DNA of 35,520 bases from Prevotella sp. (GTDB lineage: Bacteria > Bacteroidota > Bacteroidia > Bacteroidales > Bacteroidaceae), in NCBI GenBank assembly GCA_016291595.1, contig JAEEXN010000022.1:1-35520 (forward strand), in the 5' to 3' direction. This document shows positions 7,883 to 15,605 of this stretch, piece after piece. Under the pieces are notes generated by a model. The model made no database searches, was not told where the DNA came from, and was given only the letters and a program-made list of their open reading frames with translations. Made by a program: the position numbers and the translations under genes. Numbering within the stretch: position 1 is the first letter of the stretch; each line of letters begins with the position of its first letter.

Positions 7883-7929
7883 CTCATGAATCATCGATGA
7901 TGTGTGAAGGCTCATAAGTGAATCATGAG
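7883..7929 (-). terminator. Possible terminator hairpin after the SDR gene
   Basis: An 11-base inverted repeat with one mismatch joins CTCATGAATCA (7883-7893) and TGAATCATGAG (7919-7929), with a 25-base loop. On the minus strand it follows the SDR gene by about 40 bases and is followed by TTTTC. The loop is long and the T-run short, so termination of the pheS transcript here is only a suggestion. Confidence 0.35.
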
Positions 7930-7970
7930 CAATGAAAAAGCAATGAATAATATAAGAGGATATAAACTTT

Positions 7971-8690
7971 TTACAGTTTTAATCTTCTCCAAACCCATCC
8001 TGGAATGTAGTGCCATAAGCCGGTAATAATGCGCCAGCGCCAATCAATGATGCGTATGTGACGGCGTTTCTCGATAGAATCCACAATCTCTTTCGCCACG
8101 TTCTGAGGTTTCAGCATCAGCGGATAGCGGTTTCCGTCGTTTAGCAATGGCGTGTCTACAAAGCCTGGTCTGATGTCGGTAAAACGGATATTCAGTTTTC
8201 GGGAATTAGCAAGCTGTTCCAAAGCTTGCAGATAAGTGTTCTGGAAAGCTTTGGTAGCTGAGTAAGATGGGGCAGGTCCCAGTCCTTTCGTACCAGCTAT
8301 AGAAGAGATTGCCGCAATATGACCGCCACCGTGATTTGCCATATATTGGAACACTGTGTCGATCATACGAGTAAACCCCATGGCGTTGGTATCTACAGTG
8401 CGCATTTCGATTTCCGTCTCCAACAGTCTGTTTTGCTTTCCAATTCCCGAAGCATGAAAATACAGGTCAACTCCGCCCAATCGGTCTATGAGGCGCAGGA
8501 GGCGTTCAGGAGCATCGGCAGATGTAATGTCGATGGTTTCAACCTCAACAAGTTCCGGGTACTCGCTTTTAAGCTGTTTCAGCAGGTCAGTACGGCGAGC
8601 GGCGATACCACAATGCCAGCCACGATGTAAGAATAATCGGGCTGTTTCATGTCCTATGCCTGACGAGGCTCCAATGATGATAGCGTTCAT
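7971..8690 (-). CDS. Short-chain dehydrogenase/reductase (SDR)
   Basis: A 239-residue classical SDR: an NAD(P)-dependent oxidoreductase with a Rossmann fold. The cofactor loop is GASSGIG (residues 7-13), followed by AARR near residue 30, an Arg pair that suggests NADPH preference. The active site is complete: N102, S129/S130 in AAISSIAG, Y143 and K147 in YSATK. The C-terminal 40 residues include an amphipathic, Trp-rich tail (IDWRWRIITGLWHYIPGWVW) that may contact the membrane. The substrate cannot be told. It lies 31 bases after the MFS gene and is probably on the pheS transcript. Confidence 0.92.
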   Translation of the reverse strand: MNAIIIGASSGIGHETARLFLHRGWHCGIAARRTDLLKQLKSEYPELVEVETIDITSADAPERLLRLIDRLGGVDLYFHASGIGKQNRLLETEIEMRTVDTNAMGFTRMIDTVFQYMANHGGGHIAAISSIAGTKGLGPAPSYSATKAFQNTYLQALEQLANSRKLNIRFTDIRPGFVDTPLLNDGNRYPLMLKPQNVAKEIVDSIEKRRHIRIIDWRWRIITGLWHYIPGWVWRRLKL

Positions 8691-8721
8691 ATGGGGGTAA
8701 GAGTTTAGAGGAGTTTATACT

Positions 8722-9957
8722 TCATTTCACTTCGAGGGTAATCCTTCTGTTGATAAAGAACTGGCGAGTGTGCAAAAAGAATAATCCGACACCAATGGCA
8801 TTAGCCACGGCAACCACCCAGAAGGCGGCATGATAACCAAGATGCTCTGCCACTACCCCCCCGACAAGAATGCCTAAGCCCATGCCTATGTCCCACGAGA
8901 TGAGAATGGTGGAATTGGCTGTGCCACGCTGATTGTGTTGTGCCAAATTGATCATCATATTCTGGAAAGCGGGCCACATATGACCGTTTCCGAGTCCAAT
9001 GAGTAATGCCGAACCGTAATAGCCAAAAAGCGTCAGGTGCTGAGTCGTGACTGGTGAGCTTTGGGGAACGAAGGCCCCTATTGTAGGCATAAGAATGAAT
9101 ATGGTGTAGCCCACGAGTGAGATAACCATTCCTTCTGCTGCATTATGGGTGAGTCTGCCTTTACGTAATGCGCTGCCGCCTTGCAGTCGCGATAGAATCA
9201 GTCCGATAGAACAGAGCATAAAATAGGTGCCGGTACCGCCTGTAATCCCTAATTGCTCTTTGCTATAGATGGCCAGATAATTGCTCAACACACCAAAGCA
9301 GAAACCGAAAAACACCATGTTGAAGCCGAGGAGCCAGCCTTTCGTTAGAAAGAAACGGTCGAATGAGAGTTTCTTTCGTGGAGTGGCAATGGGAGCTTTT
9401 GTCACCTTCACAGTCGCGTCGACTGCCATTCCCAGCATAGCAATAATGAATGCCAACCAGAACAACAGCTCGAAGCTATGCGACCAACGATATATGAATA
9501 TGCCGATGGTGGGGGCGATGGCCATAGCGAGATTGTTGCTAAGACCGTAGTAGCCAATACCTTCGTTACGGCGGCTTGATGGAAGCACATCGATGGCCAC
9601 GGTGCTGTTAGCGACGGTAAGCGCGCCGAACGGACCGCCGTGAAGCGTTCGCACGATAGTGAATAATAATAAGGTACCAGCAGCCAGATAACCTGCAAAG
9701 AAGATGGCGAATGCAGCATAGCAGACCATCAACACTGTTTTGCGGGAAAATGTGTCGACAACATATCCGCTAAACGGGCGGAACAACAGGGCAGTAATAG
9801 TATATCCAGACAGAACCAGACCGATAACATCCTTGGTGGCGTGAAAGTTCTCGCTCAAGTAGAGTGGCAGCAAGGGCGTTAAAATATAAAAGGCGAAGAA
9901 CAGCGCGAAATTTGCTGTCATCACCTTTATATAATTATGGTTCCATAACTTGTCCAT
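8722..9957 (-). CDS. MFS transporter
   Basis: A 411-residue inner-membrane transporter of the major facilitator superfamily with about 12 hydrophobic segments. The motif-A-like loop after the second segment reads GYVVDTFSRKTVLM, and the second half has a matching loop near LSRLQGGSALRKGRL. The N-terminus NYIKVMTANFALFFAFYILTPLLPLYL is typical of drug-efflux or sugar-efflux-like members common in Bacteroidales. The substrate is unknown. Its ATG overlaps the pheS stop codon by one base (TGATG on the minus strand), so translation is probably coupled to pheS. Confidence 0.92.
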   Translation of the reverse strand: MDKLWNHNYIKVMTANFALFFAFYILTPLLPLYLSENFHATKDVIGLVLSGYTITALLFRPFSGYVVDTFSRKTVLMVCYAAFAIFFAGYLAAGTLLLFTIVRTLHGGPFGALTVANSTVAIDVLPSSRRNEGIGYYGLSNNLAMAIAPTIGIFIYRWSHSFELLFWLAFIIAMLGMAVDATVKVTKAPIATPRKKLSFDRFFLTKGWLLGFNMVFFGFCFGVLSNYLAIYSKEQLGITGGTGTYFMLCSIGLILSRLQGGSALRKGRLTHNAAEGMVISLVGYTIFILMPTIGAFVPQSSPVTTQHLTLFGYYGSALLIGLGNGHMWPAFQNMMINLAQHNQRGTANSTILISWDIGMGLGILVGGVVAEHLGYHAAFWVVAVANAIGVGLFFLHTRQFFINRRITLEVK

Positions 9958-10994
9958 CAGTTGGCTGCTTCGAACTCTTCGAGGAAACGCGTATCGTTTT
10001 CAGAGAAAAGTCGTAGGTCGTTGACACGATACTTCAGATTAGCGATTCGCTCAACACCCATTCCGAAGGCATAGCCGCTGTAGACCTTACTGTCAATACC
10101 GCAAAGCTCAAGAACATTCGGGTCTACCATTCCGCATCCGAGGATTTCCACCCAACCGGTATGCTTACAGAAACCGCATCCCTCGCCGCCGCAGATGAAA
10201 CAGGATATATCCATTTCTGCACTGGGCTCTGTGAATGGGAAATATGAGGGGCGAAGACGTATCTTTGTATCTGGTCCGAACATCTCACGGGCAAATGAAA
10301 GTAGGACTTGCTTGAGGTCGGTGAACGACACATTCTTGTCGATATACAAACCTTCCACCTGATGGAAGAAACAGTGCGCACGGGCAGTGATGGCCTCGTT
10401 ACGGTATACTCGGCCGGGACAGATAACACGAATAGGAGGCTGTTGTGTTTCCATCACACGTGCCTGAACGCTCGAAGTATGGGAGCGCAGAATCATGTTC
10501 TTGGTCACATCGTTAGGATGCTGGCTCACAAAGAAAGTGTCCTGCATGTCACGGGCAGGATGGTCGGCGGCAAAGTTCATCTTTGTAAACACGTGCATGT
10601 CGTCTTCCACCTCTGGTCCATCAGCTAATACAAAACCCATGCGCGAGAAAATGTCGATAATCTCATTTTTTACGATGGTCAATGGGTGACGTGTTCCCAA
10701 TTCAATGGGATAAGCCGAACGGGTTAGGTCGATATTATCGCTCTGCACCTCTGCCGTTTCCAGATTGTCGCGCAGACTGTTAATCTTGTCGAATGCCATC
10801 TGTTTCAGCTCGTTAATACGGATACCTACAGTCTTTTTCTGGTCGGCAGCCACATTGCGGAAGTCTTGCATAAGGGCATTGATCTCACCTTTTTTGCTCA
10901 GATATTTCAGTCGCAAAGCCTCAATCTCCTCAGCGTTAGAGGCCGTGAGTTCACTGACTTCTTTCAACAGTTGTTCTATTTTATCAAGTATCAT
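9957..10994 (-). CDS. pheS: Phenylalanine-tRNA ligase alpha subunit
   Basis: Catalytic subunit of the (alpha-beta)2 phenylalanyl-tRNA synthetase, charging tRNA-Phe in the cytoplasm. The ATG at 10994 gives 345 residues, the family's usual size, starting MILDKIEQLL; a longer frame to 11084 includes the promoter and is rejected. An N-terminal coiled coil (about residues 1-85) is followed by the class II core: RPSYFPFTEPSAEMDI (motif 2 region) and GYAFGMGVERIANL (motif 3). Between them is a cysteine cluster (C-x2-C-x3-GC-x2-C before KHTGW) known from memory in Bacteroidota PheS and absent from the E. coli protein. pheT is not adjacent; an MFS gene follows with overlapping stop/start. Confidence 0.97.
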   Translation of the reverse strand: MILDKIEQLLKEVSELTASNAEEIEALRLKYLSKKGEINALMQDFRNVAADQKKTVGIRINELKQMAFDKINSLRDNLETAEVQSDNIDLTRSAYPIELGTRHPLTIVKNEIIDIFSRMGFVLADGPEVEDDMHVFTKMNFAADHPARDMQDTFFVSQHPNDVTKNMILRSHTSSVQARVMETQQPPIRVICPGRVYRNEAITARAHCFFHQVEGLYIDKNVSFTDLKQVLLSFAREMFGPDTKIRLRPSYFPFTEPSAEMDISCFICGGEGCGFCKHTGWVEILGCGMVDPNVLELCGIDSKVYSGYAFGMGVERIANLKYRVNDLRLFSENDTRFLEEFEAAN

Positions 10995-11020
10995 AATCCT
11001 AATTTTCAAAAAAACTGCTG

Positions 11021-11028
11021 CAAAGGTA
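11021..11028 (-). promoter_or_regulatory. -7 box of pheS
   Basis: The minus strand has TACCTTTG about 27 bases upstream of the pheS ATG. No clear TTTG is seen at the -33 spacing. It would drive pheS, the MFS gene and the SDR gene. Confidence 0.6.
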
Positions 11029-11071
11029 ATATTTTTATGGCAAAAACGGGCATAGTTTGAAAATAAATGTG

Positions 11072-11079
11072 TAATTTTG
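11072..11079 (+). promoter_or_regulatory. -7 box of the DUF4348-type lipoprotein gene
   Basis: TAATTTTG lies 22 bases before the ATG at 11101. The only upstream TTTG (11056-11059) is too close, so the -33 element is weak. It diverges from the pheS box 43 bases away. Confidence 0.5.
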
Positions 11080-11100
11080 CGCAAATTTGAGAACTACCAA

Positions 11101-11949
11101 ATGAAAAAGAGAGTGGTATTTGTGATTGTAGCCTGTCTGTTTGCGATGTTTTTTACAACGACAAGCTGTACGGATAAGAAGGCTGCGTCAAATCCTATGG
11201 ACACGGAATTCGTAGGTGAGGACACTGCCTCTGTAGACTCATTGGAGCTGCTTGCGGCTAGTGCTACCATGCCGAAAGGAGCTGATGAGTTGTTCGACGA
11301 TTTTATGTTCAATTTCGCATCCAACCGGGGCTTGCAGCTGCAGCGTATCGCCTTCCCGCTGACTGTAGAGAAGGATGGTAAAAGCCAGACAGTGAATAGA
11401 AACCAATGGAAGATTGAGCATTTCTTCATGGATCAGGATTACTATACCATTATTTTCAATAACCGTGACGAGATGGAACTGATGAAAGACACTACTGTCA
11501 GCAAAGCGGTTATCGAGAAGATTTACCTTGACAACGGTCGGGTGCAACAGTACTTTTTCGACCGCAGCACGGGTATGTGGATGATGCGCTCGATGAAGGA
11601 AGGAACTTTGGACAAGAGCATTCACGCCTCTTTCTTGAAGTTCTACCAGCGCTTCTCGTCTGATGAGAAATTTCAGGTGGAGAGCATGAACAACACAGTT
11701 GAGTTTACGGCTCCCGATCCGGATGATGATTTTAATACGATGACGGGCGAGATTTATCCCGAGCAATGGCCATCGTTCAAACCGGGTTTGATACCATCAG
11801 GATTTATTTATAATATTGAATATGGTAGAATTTCATCTGGCAGCAACACCAAAATTTTTGTTACGCGCGGTATAGCCAATGGCTATGAGACCGAGATGAC
11901 ATTCCAGATGATTGGCGGTAAATGGAAGTTGGTGAAGTTTACCACTTGA
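11101..11949 (+). CDS. Lipoprotein, DUF4348-like
   Basis: A 282-residue lipoprotein. The signal peptide from the ATG at 11101 ends in a lipobox (FFTTTSC, Cys at about residue 23), so it is lipid-anchored, probably to the outer membrane. The body has FDDFMFNFASNRGLQLQRI, QWKIEHFFMDQDYYTIIF, VEKIYL and a later WMMRSMKEG, which resemble Bacteroidales DUF4348 proteins; this family call is from memory. No catalytic motif is visible and its function is unknown. murB starts 18 bases after its stop, and the MBL gene overlaps murB, so the three probably form one transcript. Confidence 0.82.
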   Translation: MKKRVVFVIVACLFAMFFTTTSCTDKKAASNPMDTEFVGEDTASVDSLELLAASATMPKGADELFDDFMFNFASNRGLQLQRIAFPLTVEKDGKSQTVNRNQWKIEHFFMDQDYYTIIFNNRDEMELMKDTTVSKAVIEKIYLDNGRVQQYFFDRSTGMWMMRSMKEGTLDKSIHASFLKFYQRFSSDEKFQVESMNNTVEFTAPDPDDDFNTMTGEIYPEQWPSFKPGLIPSGFIYNIEYGRISSGSNTKIFVTRGIANGYETEMTFQMIGGKWKLVKFTT

Positions 11950-11967
11950 CGTATTAATCTTTCGACC

Positions 11968-12984
11968 ATGATAGTAGACCGACAAGATTTCAGCTTGCTA
12001 TGCTATAATACATTTGGCATTGAAGCCAAGTGCAGGCGTTTTATAGAATTCAGCACTGTAGAGGAATTACAGCAAGTTGTGGGCTCATTGACCGATGCAG
12101 ACCGTCCGTTACTTTTATTGGGAGGCGGAAGTAATTTGTTACTGACCGGCGATTATAAAGGAACTGTTTTGCATTCCGCTATCAAAGGGTATGAGGTTGA
12201 AGACTGTGGTGATGACGTTCTCTTGCGTTGTGGAAGTGGAGAGATATGGGATGATGTGGTTGCTTTGTGTGTCGAGAATCACTGGTATGGAACCGAGAAT
12301 TTGTCATTGATTCCTGGTGAGGTAGGCGCAAGTGCCGTTCAGAACATAGGTGCATACGGTGCTGAGGCTAAGGACCTGATTGAGAAGGTTGAGGCTGTCG
12401 AGATCTCCACGGGCAAGAATTGTGAGATGAGCAATGCTGAGTGTGAGTATGGCTATCGGCAAAGTAAGTTCAAGCATGAGTGGCGCGACCGTTTTATGAT
12501 TACTTACGTCACTTACAGGCTGAAAAAACAATACAGTCCTAAACTGGATTATGGGAATATACGATCTGAGTTGGAGAAACAGGGTATTGGTATTCCTACT
12601 GCAGCACAGTTGCGCGAGTGTATCATTCGTATTCGGAATGCGAAGTTACCCGATCCGAAGGTAGAGGGTAATGCAGGCAGTTTTTTCATGAATCCAGTTG
12701 TGGCTAAGGAAAAATACGAAGAATTAGCTGCTCTATACCCAAATATGCCGCATTACATGGTGGATGAGCAACACGAGAAAATTCCCGCCGGATGGATGAT
12801 TGACCAATGTGGATGGAAAGGGAAATCTCTTGGCAGGGCAGGCGTGCACGACAAGCAGGCCTTGGTGCTGGTGAACCGAGGTGGTGCTACCGGCGACGAG
12901 ATAGTCCGTTTGTGTGAGACCATCCGCCAGCAGGTGAAAGAGCGATTTGGAGTTGAGATTAATCCGGAAGTGAATATCAGATGA
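11968..12984 (+). CDS. murB: UDP-N-acetylenolpyruvoylglucosamine reductase
   Basis: Flavoenzyme of peptidoglycan precursor synthesis: it reduces UDP-GlcNAc-enolpyruvate to UDP-MurNAc with NADPH. The 338-residue length and the YGYRQSKFK segment fit the E. coli-type (type I) MurB. FAD-binding motifs are LGGGSNLLL (about residues 51-59) and LIPGEVGASAVQNIGAYG. The catalytic Ser is in GNAGSFFMNP and the C-terminal Glu in EINPEVNIR, so the active site is complete. The start at 11968 places NTFGIEAKC at residues 14-22, as usual. Its stop overlaps the start of the MBL-fold gene by 4 bases (ATGA). Confidence 0.97.
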   Translation: MIVDRQDFSLLCYNTFGIEAKCRRFIEFSTVEELQQVVGSLTDADRPLLLLGGGSNLLLTGDYKGTVLHSAIKGYEVEDCGDDVLLRCGSGEIWDDVVALCVENHWYGTENLSLIPGEVGASAVQNIGAYGAEAKDLIEKVEAVEISTGKNCEMSNAECEYGYRQSKFKHEWRDRFMITYVTYRLKKQYSPKLDYGNIRSELEKQGIGIPTAAQLRECIIRIRNAKLPDPKVEGNAGSFFMNPVVAKEKYEELAALYPNMPHYMVDEQHEKIPAGWMIDQCGWKGKSLGRAGVHDKQALVLVNRGGATGDEIVRLCETIRQQVKERFGVEINPEVNIR

Positions 12985-13742
12985 AAGTTACACTATTAGG
13001 AACAGGAACTTCGGGCGGCGTGCCGAGCATTGGGTGTCAGTGTGAGGTTTGTCGGAGCGAGAATCCGCGTGACAAACGTACACGTTGCTCTGCTCTACTG
13101 GAAACAGAGACTACTCGGGTGCTGATAGATTGCGGTCCTGATTTCCGCCAGCAGGTACTTCCTTTGCCTTTTCAGCGTTTCGACGGCATACTGTTGACTC
13201 ATATTCACTACGATCACGTAAGTGGCATAGACGATTTGCGCCCCTTTTGTGTGTTTGGCGACATCAATATTTATGCAGACCAAAGCACAATGGACGGGCT
13301 AAAAATCACGATGCCTTATTGTTTCACCGAGCATCTTTATCCTGGCGTTCCCCGACTGAATCTTCATGTTGCCCGTCCTCACGAGCCGTTCCGCATTGGC
13401 GATATTGAGGTGATGCCTGTTCAGGTCATGCACCATGCACTTCCAATCTTAGGCTATCGGATTGGAGATTTTGCCTACATCACTGATATGAAGACCATCG
13501 ACGATGGCGAGTTCCCCTATTTGGAGGGAGTGAGGACAATGGTTGTCAACGCTTTGCGGTTTGAGCCTCAGCATCATTCTCATCAGACTGTCGATGAGGC
13601 CATTCAGTTTGTGCGCAGGGTAGGGGCAAAGCATGCTTATCTCATCCACCCGAGCCACCATATTGGTCTGTACGACAAGGTGAATGCCATGTTGCCGGAC
13701 GACATAGAATTATCCTATGACGGACAGGTGTTCTATGTGTAA
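12981..13742 (+). CDS. MBL-fold metallo-hydrolase, PhnP-like
   Basis: A 253-residue metallo-beta-lactamase-fold hydrolase. The metal motif HIHYDH is at residues 74-79 (H74, H76, D78, H79), followed by GIDDLRPF as in PhnP-type phosphodiesterases that open cyclic phosphates. The N-terminus MKVTLLGTGTSGGVPSIGC and three cysteines in the first 25 residues (GCQCEVC) match the PhnP zinc-binding region. Later histidines are in VMHHALPILGYR and in HPSHH. No phn genes are near, so a role in phosphonate use is not supported; the substrate is unknown. Translation is probably coupled to murB through the ATGA overlap. Confidence 0.9.
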   Translation: MKVTLLGTGTSGGVPSIGCQCEVCRSENPRDKRTRCSALLETETTRVLIDCGPDFRQQVLPLPFQRFDGILLTHIHYDHVSGIDDLRPFCVFGDINIYADQSTMDGLKITMPYCFTEHLYPGVPRLNLHVARPHEPFRIGDIEVMPVQVMHHALPILGYRIGDFAYITDMKTIDDGEFPYLEGVRTMVVNALRFEPQHHSHQTVDEAIQFVRRVGAKHAYLIHPSHHIGLYDKVNAMLPDDIELSYDGQVFYV

Positions 13743-13864
13743 ATAGCCTTTGGAGTTCTGGAGCAGCCTTCTGCAATTATAGAGCAGCCTTCTGCAATTA
13801 CAGAGTAGTCCTCTATAGTATTAGAAAAGCTTTCCAGAACAGCGAACAGCATTCTACGACTATT
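13741..13864 (+). repeat. Array 3: imperfect 21-bp tandem repeat
   Basis: Units anchored on GAGCAGCC/GAGTAGTC/GAAAAGCT start at 13762, 13783, 13804, 13825 and 13845, a period of 21 (20 for the last). The first two are nearly identical; a degenerate unit overlaps the stop of the MBL gene at 13741. Several units hold a short interrupted palindrome of the type GCAG-CCTT-CTGC or TAG-TCCT-CTA. The sequence differs from arrays 1 and 2 but the period and layout are alike. It lies between convergent genes. Function unknown. Confidence 0.8.
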
Positions 13865-13915
13865 CTAATTAATGATTCTTGAAAAGCTTCTTTCTGTAAA
13901 GCAGGCATAAATAGA

Positions 13916-13963
13916 TTGCCTTCAGCCGAAAATCAATCAAATGATTTGCGCAACTGAAGGCAA
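13916..13963. terminator. Hairpin between convergent genes
   Basis: Perfect 10-base arms TTGCCTTCAG (13916-13925) and CTGAAGGCAA (13954-13963) enclose 28 bases that hold a smaller inverted repeat (AATCA...TGATT). It sits between the MBL gene and the convergent small-protein gene, where a bidirectional terminator is expected, but neither side has a good T-run. Another structured role is possible. Confidence 0.4.
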
Positions 13964-14017
13964 ATACGGATTCATGACTTACAACTCTGAAAATAGAATC
14001 TGTCACGAAAAAATAGA

Positions 14018-14293
14018 TTACTTTTTCCTAAAACCTTTGTATTTGCGATAGAGTTTCCAGCCAAGAATCAGGCCATCGAGCACACCCGCACCTGTACTCA
14101 TCAAACTGCTCATGCGCAAGCCCGTGGTCGATGTGTCCGGTTTCTTGAATAGACCTCTCCAAAGGACACGGATTTCAGCATCGTCGTGTTGGATTTGCTG
14201 GCGCAACTGTTCTTTTCTGTTTTGAATGGCCATCAATGAGTTGAATATCAACTCCTGTTGTTCTGGAGGGGGTAATGGCTTTTCTATGTTCAT
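14018..14293 (-). CDS. Small conserved-context protein of unknown function
   Basis: A 91-residue protein I do not recognise. Residues 1-45 are helical and charged (PPPEQQELIFNSLMAIQNRK, then a Gln-rich segment); the C-terminal part is hydrophobic but short (LDGLILGWKLYRKYKGFRKK), ending in a basic cluster. It follows the holin-like gene by 4 bases and is third in a YtxH / holin-like / small-protein set. The arrangement recalls the E. coli yqjD-yqjE-yqjK stress-induced membrane cluster, in which the third gene is also a small protein with a basic end. This parallel is from gene order only. Confidence 0.75.
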   Translation of the reverse strand: MNIEKPLPPPEQQELIFNSLMAIQNRKEQLRQQIQHDDAEIRVLWRGLFKKPDTSTTGLRMSSLMSTGAGVLDGLILGWKLYRKYKGFRKK

Positions 14294-14297
14294 GGTA

Positions 14298-14648
14298 TTA
14301 TTTCTCCATTAGCAGGCTGGCCAGAAATCTGACAAGCGGACGCTCCACCCATCGCTTTCTGAACAAAATGAACAAAATAAGTATCAGCAGATAGAACACT
14401 GCCACAATACAGAAAGCCCAGCCACTGCCAATTAATGGGGCAAGGGCATAAGCGACTGCGAATGAGAAGTAAATCATGGTGATGATGACCAGCAAAAAAA
14501 GCACGGCCGCCATGATGAGCGCCGTAGTCAAGCGCACAATTTTCTCAATTACATCGAGCTTCACATATTCACTTTGAAGCCCGATGTAATGTTTCAGCAC
14601 CTCAACGAGTTGCCCAATGGTCTCAATATTTCTGTCGCTTGAGAACAT
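14298..14648 (-). CDS. Holin-X/YqjE-like inner-membrane protein
   Basis: A protein of about 116 residues with two adjacent hydrophobic segments (LTTALIMAAVLFLLVIITMIY and WAFCIVAVFYLLILILFILF, each roughly 20 residues) after an amphipathic N-terminal helix, and a basic C-terminal loop. This is the pattern of the phage holin superfamily III / YqjE family. Despite the name, such chromosomal proteins are not part of a prophage here: no phage genes are near. I use the ATG at 14648; a GTG at 14654 adds two residues. It sits 12 bases after ytxH and 4 bases before the next small gene, so it is part of one transcript. Confidence 0.85.
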   Translation of the reverse strand: MFSSDRNIETIGQLVEVLKHYIGLQSEYVKLDVIEKIVRLTTALIMAAVLFLLVIITMIYFSFAVAYALAPLIGSGWAFCIVAVFYLLILILFILFRKRWVERPLVRFLASLLMEK

Positions 14649-14660
14649 CTGCACCCCGTT

Positions 14661-14879
14661 TTAGTCGATAGCTTCGGCAGCAGCCTCCTTGATGTCCTCA
14701 ACGAGGTCGTCCATTTCCTTGCGGTTGAGTTTGATGTTGTGCTTCTTGCAGAAATCGTCAACAGTGTCTGCAATCTTTGCACGAGTATCAATACCTTTTT
14801 CAGGAGCTGCGAGCAGGCCAAGAGCTGCACCGGCAATAGCGCCACCAAGGAATGCGCCAATATAACCTAATGTCTTCAT
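14661..14879 (-). CDS. YtxH-domain protein
   Basis: A 72-residue protein of the YtxH/gas-vesicle GvpP-like family. It has one glycine- and alanine-rich membrane segment (IGAFLGGAIAGAALGLLAAP, residues 6-25), followed by the family's typical PEKG, then a charged amphipathic helix ending in EAAAEAID. Members are stress-associated membrane proteins of unknown mechanism. It leads the three-gene set and has a promoter about 45 bases upstream. Confidence 0.88.
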   Translation of the reverse strand: MKTLGYIGAFLGGAIAGAALGLLAAPEKGIDTRAKIADTVDDFCKKHNIKLNRKEMDDLVEDIKEAAAEAID

Positions 14880-14923
14880 ACGCTTTTTTTTATTTTAAAG
14901 ATTAAACAATGATTTCTATCTTA

Positions 14924-14953
14924 CAAAAGTAGTAAAAAACGTTTATATAGCAA
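14924..14953 (-). promoter_or_regulatory. Promoter of the ytxH group
   Basis: Minus-strand TTG (14951-14953) and TACTTTTG (14924-14931) are 19 bases apart. The leader before the ATG at 14879 is about 40 bases and A/T-rich. Confidence 0.65.
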
Positions 14954-15046
14954 TATTTTGCAGCCTATTTTTTGTTAAAAACGGCTGATTTCTTTTATTT
15001 AACAAACTTTATGTGCGTTTTTTCGTTGTTTTTGGTGGTTTTTGTG

Positions 15047-15054
15047 TAACTTCG
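15047..15054 (+). promoter_or_regulatory. Weak -7 box before the SPOR gene
   Basis: TAACTTCG, one base off TAnnTTTG, with a TTG at 15026-15028 at a spacing of 18. It diverges from the ytxH promoter. The leader to 15106 is about 45 bases. Confidence 0.4.
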
Positions 15055-15105
15055 CACAATCAAAAGTGAATCACAGTTTAATTTCTAATAAAATCGAATA
15101 GGATT

Positions 15106-15594
15106 ATGAAAAAAATGATGGTTGTATGCGCAGGTTTGTGCATGGTGTTGGCTTTCACTAGCTGTAAGAGCAAAGAGAGTGCTTATCGTAAGGCTTATGA
15201 AAAAGCAAAGGCTCAAGAGGCAGAGAATGCTATGATCCAAAACAACGACGAGAACGTGGCTGTAGTGGCTCCCGTACAGACGGTTCCTGCTACTTCTACT
15301 ACTTCCAGCAATGTGGCAAATGCCAATGTGCGTTCTGAGAATGTGTCTGTTATCAGCGGCTCAGGTTTGAAGGATTATAGTGTAGTTGTTGGCTCTTTTT
15401 CTTTGAAAGCTAATGCAGAAGGCCTGCAGCAGACACTAAGAAACGCTGGATATGATGCTCAGATAGTATATAATGCTGGAGTGAACATGTATCGTGTGGT
15501 AGCTACAACATTCGTAAATAAAGCCGACGCTGTGCGTAGCCGTGACCAGTTGCAGGGTACTTACAAGGGTGCTTGGCTGCTTTACGCAAAATAA
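15106..15594 (+). CDS. SPOR-domain lipoprotein
   Basis: A 162-residue lipoprotein that probably binds denuded peptidoglycan glycans at the division septum through its SPOR domain. The signal peptide ends in a lipobox LAFTSC with Cys near residue 20. A charged helix (about 21-45) and a Ser/Thr/Val-rich linker follow. The SPOR domain covers about residues 88-162, with YSVVVGSFSLKANAEGLQQT, then NAGYDAQIVY and YRVVATTF, and ends WLLYAK, as the family does. The start at 15106 is the first Met of the signal peptide. ruvX begins 11 bases after its stop. Confidence 0.93.
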   Translation: MKKMMVVCAGLCMVLAFTSCKSKESAYRKAYEKAKAQEAENAMIQNNDENVAVVAPVQTVPATSTTSSNVANANVRSENVSVISGSGLKDYSVVVGSFSLKANAEGLQQTLRNAGYDAQIVYNAGVNMYRVVATTFVNKADAVRSRDQLQGTYKGAWLLYAK

Positions 15595-15605
15595 GGAAAC
15601 AGCGC

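Noticed and set aside
9957..11084. N-terminal extension of PheS by 30 residues
   Set aside because: It runs through the -7 box at 11021-11028; the ATG at 10994 fits the family.
14298..14648. Holin-like gene as a prophage remnant
   Set aside because: No other phage genes are near, and it sits in a tight set with YtxH, as chromosomal members of the family do.
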